From positions 21,600,314 through 21,664,313 of the forward strand of contig JBANSL010000003.1 of the NCBI GenBank assembly GCA_037127255.1: a DNA stretch of 64,000 nt, in the 5' to 3' direction. The position numbers and the translations under genes were made by a program. A model generated the notes under the pieces. The model was given only the letters and a program-made list of their open reading frames with translations, searched no databases and was not told the origin of the DNA. The stretch comes from Persicaria tinctoria. Lineage: Eukaryota > Streptophyta > Magnoliopsida > Caryophyllales > Polygonaceae. The first letter of the stretch is position 1, and every line of letters starts with the position of its first letter. Of the stretch, positions 22,578-34,677 are shown piece by piece.

Positions 22578-22769
22578 CTATTGGGATTGTGATTCGGCAT
22601 TTCGAGGCTCAAGGTTAAGGTGATCGAGATCATCATGCCCGATTCTCGAAAGTTGCTTCATGACATCCTTGTGGTTTCCTGCATCCATGTATTTAGGGAG
22701 ATTAATCTGATTGCGGATAAAGTGGTGCATCTTCGATACATCCTCAATTATGACCTCATGTGTCTCATC
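22578..22769 (-). pseudogene. Orphan terminal exon of an unrecognised gene
   Basis: A 64-codon frame without internal stop begins after a good acceptor (GATCTCAG at 22770) and ends in TAG at 22578. It reads DETHEVIIEDVSKMHHFIR, then NQINLPKYMDAGNHKDVMKQ and a short tail. The composition is that of a real globular protein, and the acceptor keeps the frame. Upstream sequence up to the Copia end at 22970 gives no clear further exon, so the gene is probably cut off by the Copia insertion or is a captured fragment. I do not recognise the family. Confidence 0.5.
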
Positions 22770-22969
22770 CTGAGATCCGAATTCTCATTTTAAAGGACGC
22801 TCTTAGTGGTGGATTAGTGGGGTTTGACATCACCAAAACATACTCTCACATTGTATAAAACAAATATACCTAACGTTCCTAATGGATCTCATTTGTATGC
22901 ATACAGTACGCGCGTCCTTATTGCACGACATATTCAAACCAGCGCAGGACAAACTGACAAAGCAGTTTA

Positions 22970-23266
22970 TGACAGAACTGGATGAATTTGATGATCAATC
23001 AAGAGAAAGAACAAACAATCACACAACGAGCACAAAGCTTTTGCTTTGGGCCATTAATGACGATGACGTTTATTAATTGAAATCAGAGAGTACAAGTGTT
23101 TTTGATGAGATATTAATCTCTTCTTATTTTCTCCTTTTATTCTATATACAATGTCAGCTAACTAACACTCCTAAGTCCTAACAGACACCATATCTTCTGT
23201 CCATCTGACTTTGGTATGAACGGTTGTGATCTCTTTCCTTGGTGCAACGGATTGCGGACTCATTAT
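22970..23266 (-). repeat. Copia 3' LTR, truncated
   Basis: It aligns with 43061-43355 (shared AACTGGATGAATTT, CACAACGAGCACAAAGC and GGTATGAACGGTTGTGAT). It then jumps straight into RNase H coding sequence at a shared GACTCA, so the LTR start, the polypurine tract and the end of the pol frame have been deleted. Confidence 0.8.
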
Positions 23267-23488
23267 GAGTGGGTAAGAAAGACAATTGAAGGAGACCATC
23301 AACCACTTTCTCGCGAGTAAAATGGCGGTCTATTTCAATATGTTTCATACGCTGATGATAAACTGGGTTTCGAGCGATATGCAAAGCAGATTTGTTGTCG
23401 CAATAGAGTGTAACAAGAGTGAGATTTGTAAGCCTGAGCTAAAGCAAGAGACCCACCAACCATGTGACTTCGGATGCGGCCTCAGACA
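23267..23488 (-). pseudogene. Copia RNase H C-terminal part
   Basis: The minus strand reads MSEAASEVTWLVGLL, a stop, TLYCDNKSALHIARNPVYH and KHIEIDRHFTREKVVDG, the end of a Copia RNase H. It is the direct continuation of 33522-33753, which ends KVEYRAMS. The five bases AGACA shared at the join are the target duplication of the inserted element. Confidence 0.9.
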
Positions 23489-25252
23489 TGATGCGGAGGG
23501 AAATCAAGTATGAAAATATAAATCAAAATATAAAAGCAAACCAACTCTCTATCTCAGCAAATAAAATACAAGAAACCCTCCTGCTGTAGTAGTAGGGTAT
23601 TCGGGATCGTATCCATGAGAAAGCCTATCAGCGCTCGCCTATTCAGTTCCGAAAAACTCTTGAATTCGACCAGAACGGTACTTGATATCGAGTAAGAGTA
23701 CTCGATATCGACTACACTGTCGGACTGCAAAACAGAAACAACAGCGAACGAAACAAAGCAATATCGAGTAATACAGTACTCGACCTCGACCAAAGTCCTC
23801 GAAGTCGACTAGACAGTGGTTGAGATCGAGTAAACGGTAGAGTAAAAATCGTGACTTTTCGCAGGAAAGAAAAAAAAAACAAAAACAAACACAAAATAGG
23901 TGGGATTCGAATTCAACATACTAAAAGCTCCTAGAATCGGGGTTTCAACACCACAACGATAACTATATAAAATAATGCAAAAGGTATAAAAGATCATTCT
24001 TTTCCATCAAATAGATGTCAACATTAACAAGTAGGAAAATAGAGGTTTTCGCATAAACCCTAATTGTTACTAACCCTTTTCACATAATTAATCCAAGTAC
24101 ATTAAGAACACTTTTGCTTAAATAACAGAAACAAAGATCACCTTCGGCTGTCGCAAAAGAATCATGCTCGTAGAGATAGAAGACGAAATCGCATCAAAAG
24201 ATTGTACCTTTGTCGCATTACCTTACATGGATACCGTCGAGCTCACCCCGACCCTAGAAGTTGGGTGACTACTCGCTCTTCATCATCAAGAAACTCATCA
24301 ATAGCAAAAGGGAAATAACTTGCATTAATAAAAGGAAACAAAGCTTACAACCGATCGAAGCCAAATCCGCTCTCGCCAAACAAAACCTCTCTCGGCCAAG
24401 CTCTCTCGAAAACTCTCTCTCCTAATCGCTATTAGGGATGAATTGGAACTAAAGTTGAATAAATAAAACTCAGCCCCTAGATCCTTATTTATAGTAATCA
24501 ATCCTTTCTATTCAAGGAAAGAATACTTTATCTATATCTAAAATTATCTATCTAAAGACTTAATGATAAAACTTTAATGAAAGAAATAAATCTTCAAGGG
24601 AAATATCTAATTGTGGATAGATCTTCTTTGAACTTGATAGATCTTCACTTGATTGGATATAATCCCACGTATCTTGGCTTGCAAGGAACCACACATGCTC
24701 GGACACACTCGACTTCGGCTTGGATTGCTTCTGGATAGTAATCAACGTCGACCAAGTTACTGGACATCGAGTACGGTCTTCTTCTCCTCATGGCATGCTC
24801 GAGCTCGGCTATAATGGTCGACTCAACGGGTACTTGACATCGAGTGGTCCACCCGACGTCGACTAGAATTGTGCTCTCGAGTGGCTTTGCTCGTTGTCAG
24901 GTGTTCGACTGGGCAAATCTCGGGTAAGGTTACTCGATATCGACCAGTGCATGTAGTCGATATTGACTACTCCCTGTCGAGTGCTTCTTCTCGATTTGTC
25001 CTTGTTCAGCTGCTGCTTGATCTTGAACTTTCTGTAGTTGATCTCGAGCATCAATGATTTCCTTCCTTTCTTCGAATTGCTGTGAAATGTTTCAATTTCT
25101 GCGAAATTAAACAAAAACTAGTGTAGACTCCATAGTTTGGAAAATAAGCATAAACCACATAGATTATGTACTATTCTAATCTAAATGTATGAAATGTATG
25201 CAGAAAACGATATAAAAAGAAGCTTAAAAAATGGAAATTTAGGCTCACATCA
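23489..25252 (-). repeat. Family B LTR (3' copy)
   Basis: The LTR is 1764 bp, ending CTCACATCA, and aligns with 31936-33516. It contains clusters of TCGATATCGA and TCGACGTCGA motifs at 23690-23830 and 24740-25000. The TATA-like ACTATAAATAA is on the minus strand near 24490. The overall plan parallels family A LTRs, with shared blocks such as the CACCCCGACCC...GGGTGACTACTCGC segment, so A and B are related. Confidence 0.85.
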
Positions 25253-26049
25253 AACACCCCATACTTAAGCTTGCTTGTCCTCAAACAATACTTTTAATGG
25301 TCATACAGGGGAAGAAATCAAAACTCTCAACATATAGATTCACTCTCATATAACCCTGCAATCAATTATCATCCTCGAAAAGGTACTTATGCCACAAATC
25401 CATGCATGTGAATAAAAGCAACTTCACACACAAAAGGAGGGTTATGCAAAAACATTCGTTCGTGACAAAGTATTAATAATCAAGAGGACTTTAATTAAGC
25501 TCGTGATGAAGAAAAGGTAAAAGGTAAAGTGGTGGGATATTTTTAGCAATGTGGTGTTAAATACGGGGAGAATTTTTTAAACTTGCTTTCTTTGCTTTGA
25601 TGCACTTTCTCCCTTCATAATGAAATTTCCACATCACGCATCCTCTCATAAATCACTTTTTGCTTTTTTCACTTATATGCTTTTACCTCTCTAACCTCAA
25701 CACTGCCTTCTCGTGAGTTGCAAACATGGGTGTCATAAATGGCCCTGGATACTTAGTACTTCAGACTCCTCACCTTGGTGTCCCATCCTGCGGAACTAAC
25801 ATCTCAACGCAAGAAGGGTCGACCTACCTTTATCTCCTGAGGTGACCAGATTTTCTTTCACTCATTAAATTTTCCATAAACTTTCTAATTTTCTGGCAAA
25901 CTCCAATAGTGATAATAACAACAACACAAACACCACATAATATCTTCAAAAGTAACTTCCATTCTCAACATAATCCCCGAATAAGGAAATAAGGTAAAGA
26001 ATGGGCACTATTTAAATCATGTGGAGCAAAATATGAAATAAGGCTCAAT
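25253..26049 (-). other. Interior of family B element without recognisable coding
   Basis: This AT-rich, non-coding stretch lies between the end of gag and the 3' LTR, where pol would be expected. No pol motifs were found in any frame. It may be untranslated sequence or what is left after a deletion. Confidence 0.45.
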
Positions 26050-27545
26050 ATGGAATGTCCATCTTGCTGCATTCCTCTGCGATCTCAGCCATTGACCGCT
26101 TCTTGCTTAGAATCTCTTTCAGGAACTTTACATATGACGGCATCTCATGAAGTGCTTCTGTCAAATGAATGGTGACATTTAGCCTTTGAAGCATCTTCAC
26201 AAAACGGTGAAACTTCTTTTATGCTGGGTCCTTCAAAGATTTTGTTGGGAATGGCAGTGTCTTCTTCTTCGGAGGTGCTGGAGTCTTGTCAACGTTTTCA
26301 GAAGGGTGGTCGACATCGACTAGGGTAGTCGACTTTTGTGCAGGAGCGGAGTTCTGGTCGATATCGAGTAAGGGCTCCTCGACGTCGACTGGTTTACTTG
26401 ACACGGAGCACTCTTCTGCATCTTTATGCTCCGTGTTTTGCTCGAGCGTTTGGATCTAGCGCCCACTCCTGAGATTCATGGCGGCTACCTGTCCTGTAGA
26501 TTTATTTTTAGGATTAGGCTAAGAGAATCCAAGAAGCGTACCTGATTGCTTGGGGATTGATGAAGCTAATTGACCCATTTGGGTCTCCATTGATTTCTGC
26601 CAGATATTAATTTCCCCAAGTCTAGAGTTGATGCCATGCAGCTGAGTGTGGATGGAATTGATGGATTGCTTGCTGTCTGAGTGATTCATCCACATCTCTT
26701 CAAGTATAACCTGCATATCATCCTTTTTACCTTCCCTATCAGGGTGACCAGGAGCTTTGTAGGGCGGGGGATCTCTTGGGTACTGGGACCGGCGATAGTG
26801 GCTCCAATTTGTTGCTGATGCTGCCCTAAGTAGCCCCCCCCCCCCCGTTTAACGCGCCTCTTTGTGGGTTTCTACTACTAATATTTGATCGGCGTGTGGG
26901 CACCTAATAGATGGGGCGTGCCTTTCATAACTTTCGTCGCCAGAGGCCGCAGAAGTCCCATAAGTGTTGCCATAATTTGCCAATGTCTCAAAGGTTTCCC
27001 AAGCACGCCGTGAGGTGTACCTGAGATACTTATAAGCGATCTAATTGTTGATCCTATCCTTAGTTGGTGCGTCCAAGCAGTTGAAGATGATCTCCTGGAT
27101 CACATAGGGTTGATGTCCATGCGTAGAACAGGATTTTAGAAGCCTTTTGTAGCGCTCCCAAACTTGTGCTAATGTCTCCCCTGGCTTTTGTCTGAAAGTC
27201 GTGATCCGTTGTCTGAGCGCAGTTGTTTTGGCAGGAGGGAAGAACTTGTTAAGAAACAAATCTTGCAGTTCATTCCATGTGCGAATGGATCGTGCAGGCA
27301 ATCCCTCGAGCCACTGCGATGCTAAACCTGCAAGGGACCAACGAAAAGCCTTTAGTTTTAAATATTCTAGATTATCATTATTTGCTATAGCTTCACATAA
27401 ATCTATAAACGTTGTAACATGCTCTAAAGGTCTCCCCCTAAATTGGCTCCTCCTAATTTCAGTAATGAAAGAATGACGAATTTCATAATTAACGGGGGGA
27501 AGAACGATCAGTGATTTTGGAACTTCTAGAGTAGGATGCAGATAC
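26050..27545 (-). pseudogene. Athila-type gag
   Basis: The minus strand reads RHSFITEIRRSQ, RPLEHVTTFIDLCEAI, LKLKAFRWSLAGLASQWLEG and ARSIRTWNELQDLFLNKFFP, the core of a plant Athila/Ty3 gag. Later come a linker with VDVEEPLLDIDQ and VDVDH, and a conserved segment, LTEALHEMPSYVKFLKEIL. Stops occur (for example after KSLKDPA at 26219) and there is a run of 15 C at 26827-26845. The N-terminus is cut by the hAT element at 27546. Gag forms the particle in this family; this copy is dead. Confidence 0.85.
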
Positions 27546-29681
27546 TAGGGTTGGCATGGTACGGTAACCACCAAAAAATGGTGATTACCACGTACCAACC
27601 ACCAACTGGTGGTAACGTAAACTTTCATACCACGTACCAACCAAAAGTCGTGGTTACCACATATGTGGTAACCACAACTTGTGGTTACCATCGGTATATT
27701 ACCATGGTTACCACCTGTTAAAAGTTCAATATAAATTCAAACAAAACAAGCCAATTCAAACAAGTTCACAATCAAATAAACCAAGTTCAGTAGTTCACAA
27801 CCAAATAAACCAACAATACATACCAAAGCAAAAGTTCAGTAGTTCACAACCAAATAAACCAATAGTACAAACCAAGTTTAGGAGCTCATCCAGTTCAAAC
27901 CAACAGTACAAACCAACCGTTCAAACATTCATAATAATATCATTGCAAGGTCCGAGTTTGGCTATTGCTTCATGTCCTTCAACTCCTTCCACTTGGTATT
28001 GCTTCATGTCCTTCAACTCCTTCCACTTGGTCTACTCAGATCGGTTGGTGTCGCTTGTTCATATCCTTGAGCTTAAATATATGAAAATGAATAAATGAAT
28101 AATTGAATATAAGGATCACATTCAAACATTTAGTAGAACATTGAGATGAAAATGAAATTAGAAATTAAAGAAAGTACCTTTCTCAAGCTCTTCACACTCA
28201 AAGTAAAAGTCTAGCTCATCCATTGTTGGATCCTTGTAGAAGTTTAGCGGATCACCCCTCAACCAATCGCTAGTGCAGACCAAGGCCTCCACCATTCTCG
28301 GAGACAAACATGCTCTAAAAGGATCAACAATTCTAGACCCTAAGCTGGAAGCATTTTTTGATGTAACTGTAGAGAAAGGAATAGCCAAAATGTCTTTAGC
28401 TAACTTGGATAAAACTGGATAGTTTACTTCGTTTGATTTCCACCACTTGGCAACTTCAAAGCCCTTGCATAATATACTCACATGTCTATCACCTAGGTAC
28501 TGATCGACCTCATTCTTAATGCATTGAGAATGCTCGGTCATCTCCTTCCTTGCTATCTCCCAGCTCACTTCATCAAGAGCATCCATATCAACTCCTTCCA
28601 AGGCCAAATCAGCCCCAAATCTCTGCATGTCTTCACGATCATCTCCTTTATACTCATCATACATCTTCATCAACAACTTCTTCAAATCAGTTTCTATGGT
28701 CTCAATCACTCCCACACTTGCCTTCACCTTTACCATCGCGGCTTTAGCCCATTGTAGCTTGAATCTTGGGTCAAGAACATTGGCTATCATGATCACCTTG
28801 TTCATGGCTTCAACGTTTCCCCAATACTTCTGAAACTTAGCTTTCATTGATGTAGTAACCTTTTTCAAAAACTGGTCACCTGAACTGCAAGCCTTATCGA
28901 TCTCACACTGCAATGTGATCATCTCTACAAACAACACATTAACTGTAACAGATTTCCACGCACTAAGCCTCAAAGTAGCTTCATAGAATTTCTTCAAAAA
29001 CACACAAAATGCCTCAACATTCATCCATTCCTCCAATCCTCAAACATTGCTCTAGAAGCCTCCCAATGTCTTCCCCTTTATGAATCACAGTTGGACAAAA
29101 TCATAAAATTCTTTTATGCAATGCCCACTCACTATCTAAGAAATGCCCAGTAAGTACCATGTAATTGATGTTTTAAATGGAGGTCCATGTGTCGGTGGTT
29201 ATGGATATCCTAGTCTCTGCTGCTTTCATTCCACTTAATAACAAACCCTTCTCATAACTGAATTTCTCTAAAACCCCTTCAACAACTTGCTTTCTATTAA
29301 AAGGAGTCCACTCTGGCTGCAACTCCTTCACAAAAGCCCTAAATCCATCATTCTCTACATGCCTAAAAGGCAGCTCATCCATAATAATCACCTATAAGAA
29401 TTTATCATCACATCTCTTCTTGTGATACCTATGAGGTCTTCCTCCGGTCACATTTTCCATGTTCAATTTGGTTTCCTTGGGATCTGATTGAACTTGTGGG
29501 TGCAATGGGTGTTCAGTACAATTCCGCCAAAAATGATTCCACATTGAGCTTGTCCCATTTTTAATTCTAGAGCAAGGAACCTTTGTCCCACAAATGTTGC
29601 AAGTGCAAAAATCTTCATCAACAACATCTGAGTTAGGGAGCTTACATTTGGTGAAGGTTTCCCACAAAACACTTGTGCTTC
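27546..29681 (-). mobile_element. hAT DNA transposon, one end lost
   Basis: The left end is TAGGGTTGGCATGGTACGG, followed by about 170 bp of GGTAACCAC/GTGGTTACC motifs. The same terminus appears in the complete hAT MITE at 52443. A transposase pseudogene follows on the minus strand. The other end is missing, because a family A LTR starts at 29682, so the 8-bp duplication (left copy GCAGATAC) cannot be checked. It is inserted in the Athila-type gag. Confidence 0.8.
28158..29667 (-). pseudogene. hAT transposase (BED zinc finger, RNase H fold, dimerisation domain)
   Basis: From 29667 the frame gives a BED finger (CTCNICGTKVPCSRIKNG, then HFWRNC), then the first catalytic region with ITTDTWTS at about 29180. 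A stretch with stops and a probable deletion of the middle of the protein follows. An open frame (29036-28158) holds the DUF4413-like segment (NVLDPRFKLQWAKA) and the C-terminal dimerisation domain (FEVAKWWKSNEVNYPVLSKL, then SLGSRIVDPFRACLSP). Full-length family members are about 650-750 residues; this copy lacks roughly 150-200 and cannot act. Confidence 0.85.
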
Positions 29682-31935
29682 TGTTGTTGCAGGAGGATGG
29701 TCAAGTATGAAATAAATATAAAATAAAGTTCAGACTGACTTCCCTGTCTCAGCAAATAAATACAAGACTTCCTCCCGTTGTAGTAAGAGAAAGTCGGGAT
29801 CGAATCCACGAGGAAGCACGTCAGCAGTTCTTAGGTAGCTGTAGATTCTCACAGAAGCAGCAGAAAGACAGAAAGACAGAAACACAACAAGGAAAGAAAC
29901 AAATAAACCCGGCAAGGGCAACTAAAACAAAAGCAAAGAACAAAGCAAGAAATAAAGCAAAGACAAAGCAAAAACGAAAAGCAAAGGGCAAAGGCTACTC
30001 GACCTCGACAACAGCTCCTCGAGATCGACAAGAGTAACTCGACAGAAAACAGAAAATCGACAACAACAGAAGAAAACCAACTCGACCTAGACGAACCCTA
30101 CTCGATCTCGACCACAGCTTCCTCGAGATCGACAAAGCACTACTCTAGGTCGACTAAAAACAGAAAATACAAAATTGCAGATTTTCGACAGAACTCAGAA
30201 ATTCGACAGAAATAAACTTCAATATATTAAAAGACTTCCAAAGCCAGGGTTTCAACACCACAACGATAACCATGCAAAGTAACACATAAAGGCACAAAAG
30301 ATCATGCTTTCCATCAAATAACTTTCGTCATTAACAAATAGGCAAATAGAGGCTTTCGCATAAACCCTAATTGTTACTAACCCTTTTTCACATAATTAAT
30401 CCAAGTTGCATTAAGATCACTTTCGCTTCAATAACACAAACAAGGATCACCTTCAACTCTCGCAAAAGAATCATGCTCATAGGGATAGAAGATGAATCGC
30501 ACAAAAAGATCTGACCTTTATCGCATCGCCTTACATGGCCACCGGTAGGCTCACCCCAGCCCCAGAAGTGGGTGGACTACTCACGCCTCATCGCAATCGC
30601 AGACATTGATGTATAAAAAGAAACTTGCATTAAAACTATATTCAAAGCCTTTTACAATCCTGGCAATCAACTTTCGCAGAAAGCCAAAACCCTAAAAACC
30701 TTAGAACTCCTAAACTTCTCTACTAGAATTGAATTGTGTGTGACTTGGAATTAGATCTCTAAAACTGAGCCCCATGGGCCTTATTTATAGCCTTCATTCC
30801 CTAGCTATTCTAGGAAAGAAGATATCTATCTCTATCTAAAATTATATTTAAAACTTGAAAGCATAAATAAATTGTTTTATGGAAATAAATCAACAAGGAA
30901 AGGATAAAACTAAATAGGTAAGTCTTCATGTCTTGATAGATCTTGTCTCCTTGATGATAGAACTTGATGGAATCGGATAGAATCTCGGCCAAATCGACTC
31001 CTTCGCGCCCAAGGAATCTCAATTCTACTCGGACAGGTCTCGTCGAGAAGTTTCTGGAAACGGCTCTACTCGACCTCGACCACGGCTCGTCGACCTCGAG
31101 TAGGGTGGTTCGTCGACTGGACTTCCTCGGCTAGATCTACTCGATGTGCTTGGACTTGGCTTCCTGGCGCTCGTCGACCTCGAGTAGCTCTTGTCGATGT
31201 CGAGTAGGACTGGTCATCGACTAGGTCTCCTCGGGTGGTTCTACTCGACAAGGCTCGGACAAGGCTCCTCAGGTGCTCGTCGATCTCGACAAGCCCTAGT
31301 CGACCTCGAGTAGACTGGCTTGCCGACTAGGTCTTCTCGAGTTGCTCTACTCGATGGACTCCGGATCTGGACTCAGGCGCTCGTCGACCTCGACAAAGGG
31401 TCCTCGAGATCGACTAGAGCGGTGTCCTTCCTTTCCGCTTCCGCGAGTTGTCTCTTCCACTGGCAGCGAGTTTTTTCGCGGCAACGAGCGGTTCGCTGCA
31501 GCGAGTCGAGTCGCTGGCAGCGAGTGCCGCCTGGTCGTCCTCAGCTTCTCTCCTTGTCGACTCCGGGTGTGGTGTCTGGGCTACGTCGATCTCGACTAGG
31601 GCTTGTCGAGATCGAGTAGGGTCCGGAGCCGGGTTGGTCTGGCTTGCTCGATCAGGCTCTGCTCGACCAAGGTTGCTCGGACATGCTCGTCTAGGTCGAG
31701 TAAGGCCTGCTCAAGATCGAGTAGCCTTGACTTTCAGCTTGGTTCCGCTGCTTTGACCTTGGACTTCTGTAGCCGTTTTCCGAGTTTTTCCGACCTTCTG
31801 TAGAATTGCTGTAAAATGCCTCGATTTCTGCGAATTAAACAGAAACTGGTGTAGATTCCATAATTTGGCAAATAAACATAAACTACATAGATTCTGTACT
31901 ATCTAAACCCAAATGAAGGCAATGTATACAGAAAT
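29682..31935 (-). mobile_element. Family A LTR, joined to a truncated family B LTR
   Basis: This is the reverse complement of 8296-10443, starting TGTTGTTGCAGGAGG. It lacks the last 45 bp or so: at CAGAAATCG near 31935 it switches into family B LTR sequence. Dense TCGACCTCGA, TCGAGATCGA and TCGATCTCGA motifs fill 29995-30170 and 31060-31720. The open frames at 31320-31803 come from this array. Confidence 0.82.
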
Positions 31936-33516
31936 CGCATTTTCAATTCTAAAAAGCTCGCGAATTCGACCAGAAGGGTACTCGATATCGAGTAAGGGTA
32001 CTAGATATCGACCACACCATCGGAGTGAAATTCAAAAAAGAAACAACGAACGAACGAAACGAAGCAATATCGAGTAATACAGTACTCGACGTCGACCAAA
32101 GTCCTCGACGTCGACTAGACATTGGTCGAGATCGAGTAAACAGCATAGTAAAAATCGTGACTTTTCGTAGGAAAGAAAAAAAACAGAAACAAACACAAAA
32201 TAGGTAGGATTTGAATTCAATATACTAAAAGCTCCTAGAATCGGGGTTTCAACACCACAACGATAACTATATAAAATAATGCAAAAGGTATAAAAGATCA
32301 TTCTTTTCCATCAAATAAATGTCAACATTAAAAAGTAGGAAAATAGAGGTTTTCGCATAAACCCTAATTGTTACTAACCCTTTTCACATAATTAATCCCA
32401 GTTGCATTAAGATCACTTTCGCTTAAATAACAGAAACAAAGATCACCTTCGGCTGTCGCAAAAGAATCATGCTCGTAGAGATAGAAGACGAAATCGCATC
32501 AAAAGATTGTACCTTTGTTGCATTACCTTACATTGATACCGTCGGGCTCACCCCGACCCTAAAAGTTGGGTGACTACTCGCTTTTCATCATCAAGAAACT
32601 CATCAATAGCAAAAGGGAAATAACTTGCATTAATAAAAGGAAACAAAGCTTACAACCGATCGAAGCCGAATCCGGTCTCGTCAAACAAAACCTCTCTCGG
32701 CCAAGCTCTCTCGAAAAATCTCTCTCCTACTCGCTATTAGGGATGAATTGGAACTAAAATTTAATGAATAAAACTCAGCCCCTACTGCGTTATTTATAGT
32801 AATCAATCCTTGCTATCCAAGTAAACTCAGCCCCTAAAGACTTAATGATAAAACTTTAATGAAATAAATAAATCTTTAAGGGAAATATCTAATTGTGGAT
32901 AGATCTTCCTTGAACTTGATAGATCTTCACTTGATTGGATAGAATCCCACGTATCTTGGCTTGCAAGGAATCACACATGCTTGGACACACTCGACTTCGG
33001 CTTGGATTGCTTCTAGATAGTATTCGACGTCGACCAAGTTACTCGTCATCGAGTACGATCTTCTTATCCCCGTGACGTGCTCGAGCTCGGCTACAATGGT
33101 GGACTCGACGGGTACACGACAACGAGTAGTCCACTCGACGTCGACTAGAATTGTGCTCTCGAGTGGCTTTGCTCGTCGTCTGGTGCTAACAGGGCAAATA
33201 TTGGGTAAAGTTACTCGATATCGACTACTCCCTGTCGAGTGCTTCTTTTCTTCATTTCTGCTTGATTTTTCCTGGTTCAGCTGCTGCTTGATCTTGAACT
33301 TTTTTTAGTTGACCTCGAGCATCCATGATTTCCTTCCTTTCTCCGAATTGCTGTGAAATGCTTCGATTTACGCGAAATTAAATAGAAACTAGTGTAGACT
33401 TTGGCAAATAAGCATAAACCACATAGATTCTGTACTATTCTAATCCAAATGTATGAAATGTATGCAGAAAACGATATAAAAAGTAGCGTAAAAGATGGCA
33501 ATTTAGGTTCACATCA
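31936..33516 (-). repeat. Family B LTR (5' copy), truncated
   Basis: It aligns with 23640-25252 and ends TTCACATCA, next to the AGACA duplication. The inner end of the LTR (in element orientation), the primer-binding site and the gag start are missing, replaced by the family A LTR. Confidence 0.82.
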
Positions 33517-33521
33517 AGACA

Positions 33522-34620
33522 TCGCTCTATACTCTACTTTAGAGGAGCTCTTGGATACAATTGGTTGTTTCTTGCTTTCCCAACAAATTTGATTTGAACC
33601 AAACATCAAAACATACCCAGTAACTGAACGTCGAGTGATAGGGCAAGATGCCCAATCTGAATCCGAAAAGGCTTGAAGAATGAGCTCCATACCTGGTTTG
33701 AATAGCAACCCATAACCAGAAGTCCCTTTGATGTATCTCAGAACATGAAACAATGCAGCAAGATGGTCTTGAGAAGGGCGCTGTACAAATTGGCTTAGGC
33801 AATGAACTGCGAATGACAGATCGGGTGTCTAGTGTTGGTAAGGTTATTTAATTTACCAACCAATTGACGATACAAAGAAGGATCAGCAACAGAATCACCA
33901 GCAGCTAATCCCAATTTGAAATTGAGAGGCAATTGAGTGACATACGGAGTGGAAGACATTAAGTCAGCATCAGTAAGCAACTCATGAGCAAACTTTTGCT
34001 GATGAAGGATAACACAAGCATCAGAGTAGATCACTTCCATTCCTAGGAAAAAAATTCAATCTTTCCAAATCCTTTATACTGAACAAGTGATCTAATGTGG
34101 CCTTTAAATGCTGAATTTCATCCTTACTAGTACGAGTGACTAGTATATCGTCCACATAAACTGCAACAAGAATCAAGTCAGAGGGTGTACGTTTGATGAA
34201 CAGAGAAGAATCAAAATTTGATGACTAAAAACCCAGCAATTGTAATGATGAAGCAAGCTTTGAAAGCCACTGGAGAGATGCTTGCTTTAACCTATACAAG
34301 GACTTGCGTAAACAACAAACATGACCCTTAGGATTGGGAATACCAGGAGGCATTACCATATACACTTCCTCAAGTAAATCACCATGGAGGAAGGCATTTT
34401 TCACGTCTAATTGATGAACAACCCATCCTTTAGACACAACAAGAGAAATCAAGGTACGTATAGTGTTCATATGAACAACAGGGGAGAAAGTCTTTTCATA
34501 ATCAATATCATATTGTTGTGTGTATCCCTTTGCCACTAAATGAGCCTTGAATCGTTCCACCGAGCCATCGACTTTCAATTTGGTCTTATAAACGCAACGA
34601 CAACCCACCGGTTTTTTTTT
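33522..34620 (-). pseudogene. Copia reverse transcriptase and RNase H
   Basis: The segments read CVYKTKLKVDGSVERFKAHL, KGYTQQYDIDYEKTFSPVVH, LDVKNAFLHGDLLEEVYM, then AVYVDDILVT (the YVDD catalytic box) and the RNase H part with SDSDWASCPITRRSVTGY, ending at KVEYRAMS. Several frame changes and stops break it. The rest of RNase H continues at 23488 beyond the Athila-like insertion. Confidence 0.9.
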
Positions 34621-34677
34621 TGAGGTGGAAGAGGAACAACCTCTCAGATCTGATTGGCCTATAATGCCTCAATTTCC

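Larger units (their letters stand above)
23489..33516 (-). mobile_element. Athila-like Ty3 LTR element (family B) with nested insertions
   Basis: The element runs TGATG...CATCA and is flanked by AGACA (23484-23488, 33517-33521). Its left LTR is 23489-25252. The right LTR (31936-33516) lacks its first 150 bp or so, where it meets a family A LTR. The interior keeps gag only (about 26050-27545, minus strand). There is no protease, reverse transcriptase or integrase between 25253 and 26050. A hAT transposon (27546-29681) and a family A LTR (29682-31935) occupy the rest. It sits in the RNase H frame of the Copia element. Confidence 0.88.

Noticed and set aside
27679..28098. Plus-strand frame of 139 codons with SNQQYKPT-like repeats
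   Set aside because: It reflects tandem CAAGTTCAG/CAAATAAACC repeats at the end of the hAT element, opposite in strand to the transposase.
31320..31803. Plus-strand open frames of about 100 codons
   Set aside because: They lie in the same LTR palindrome array in reverse orientation.
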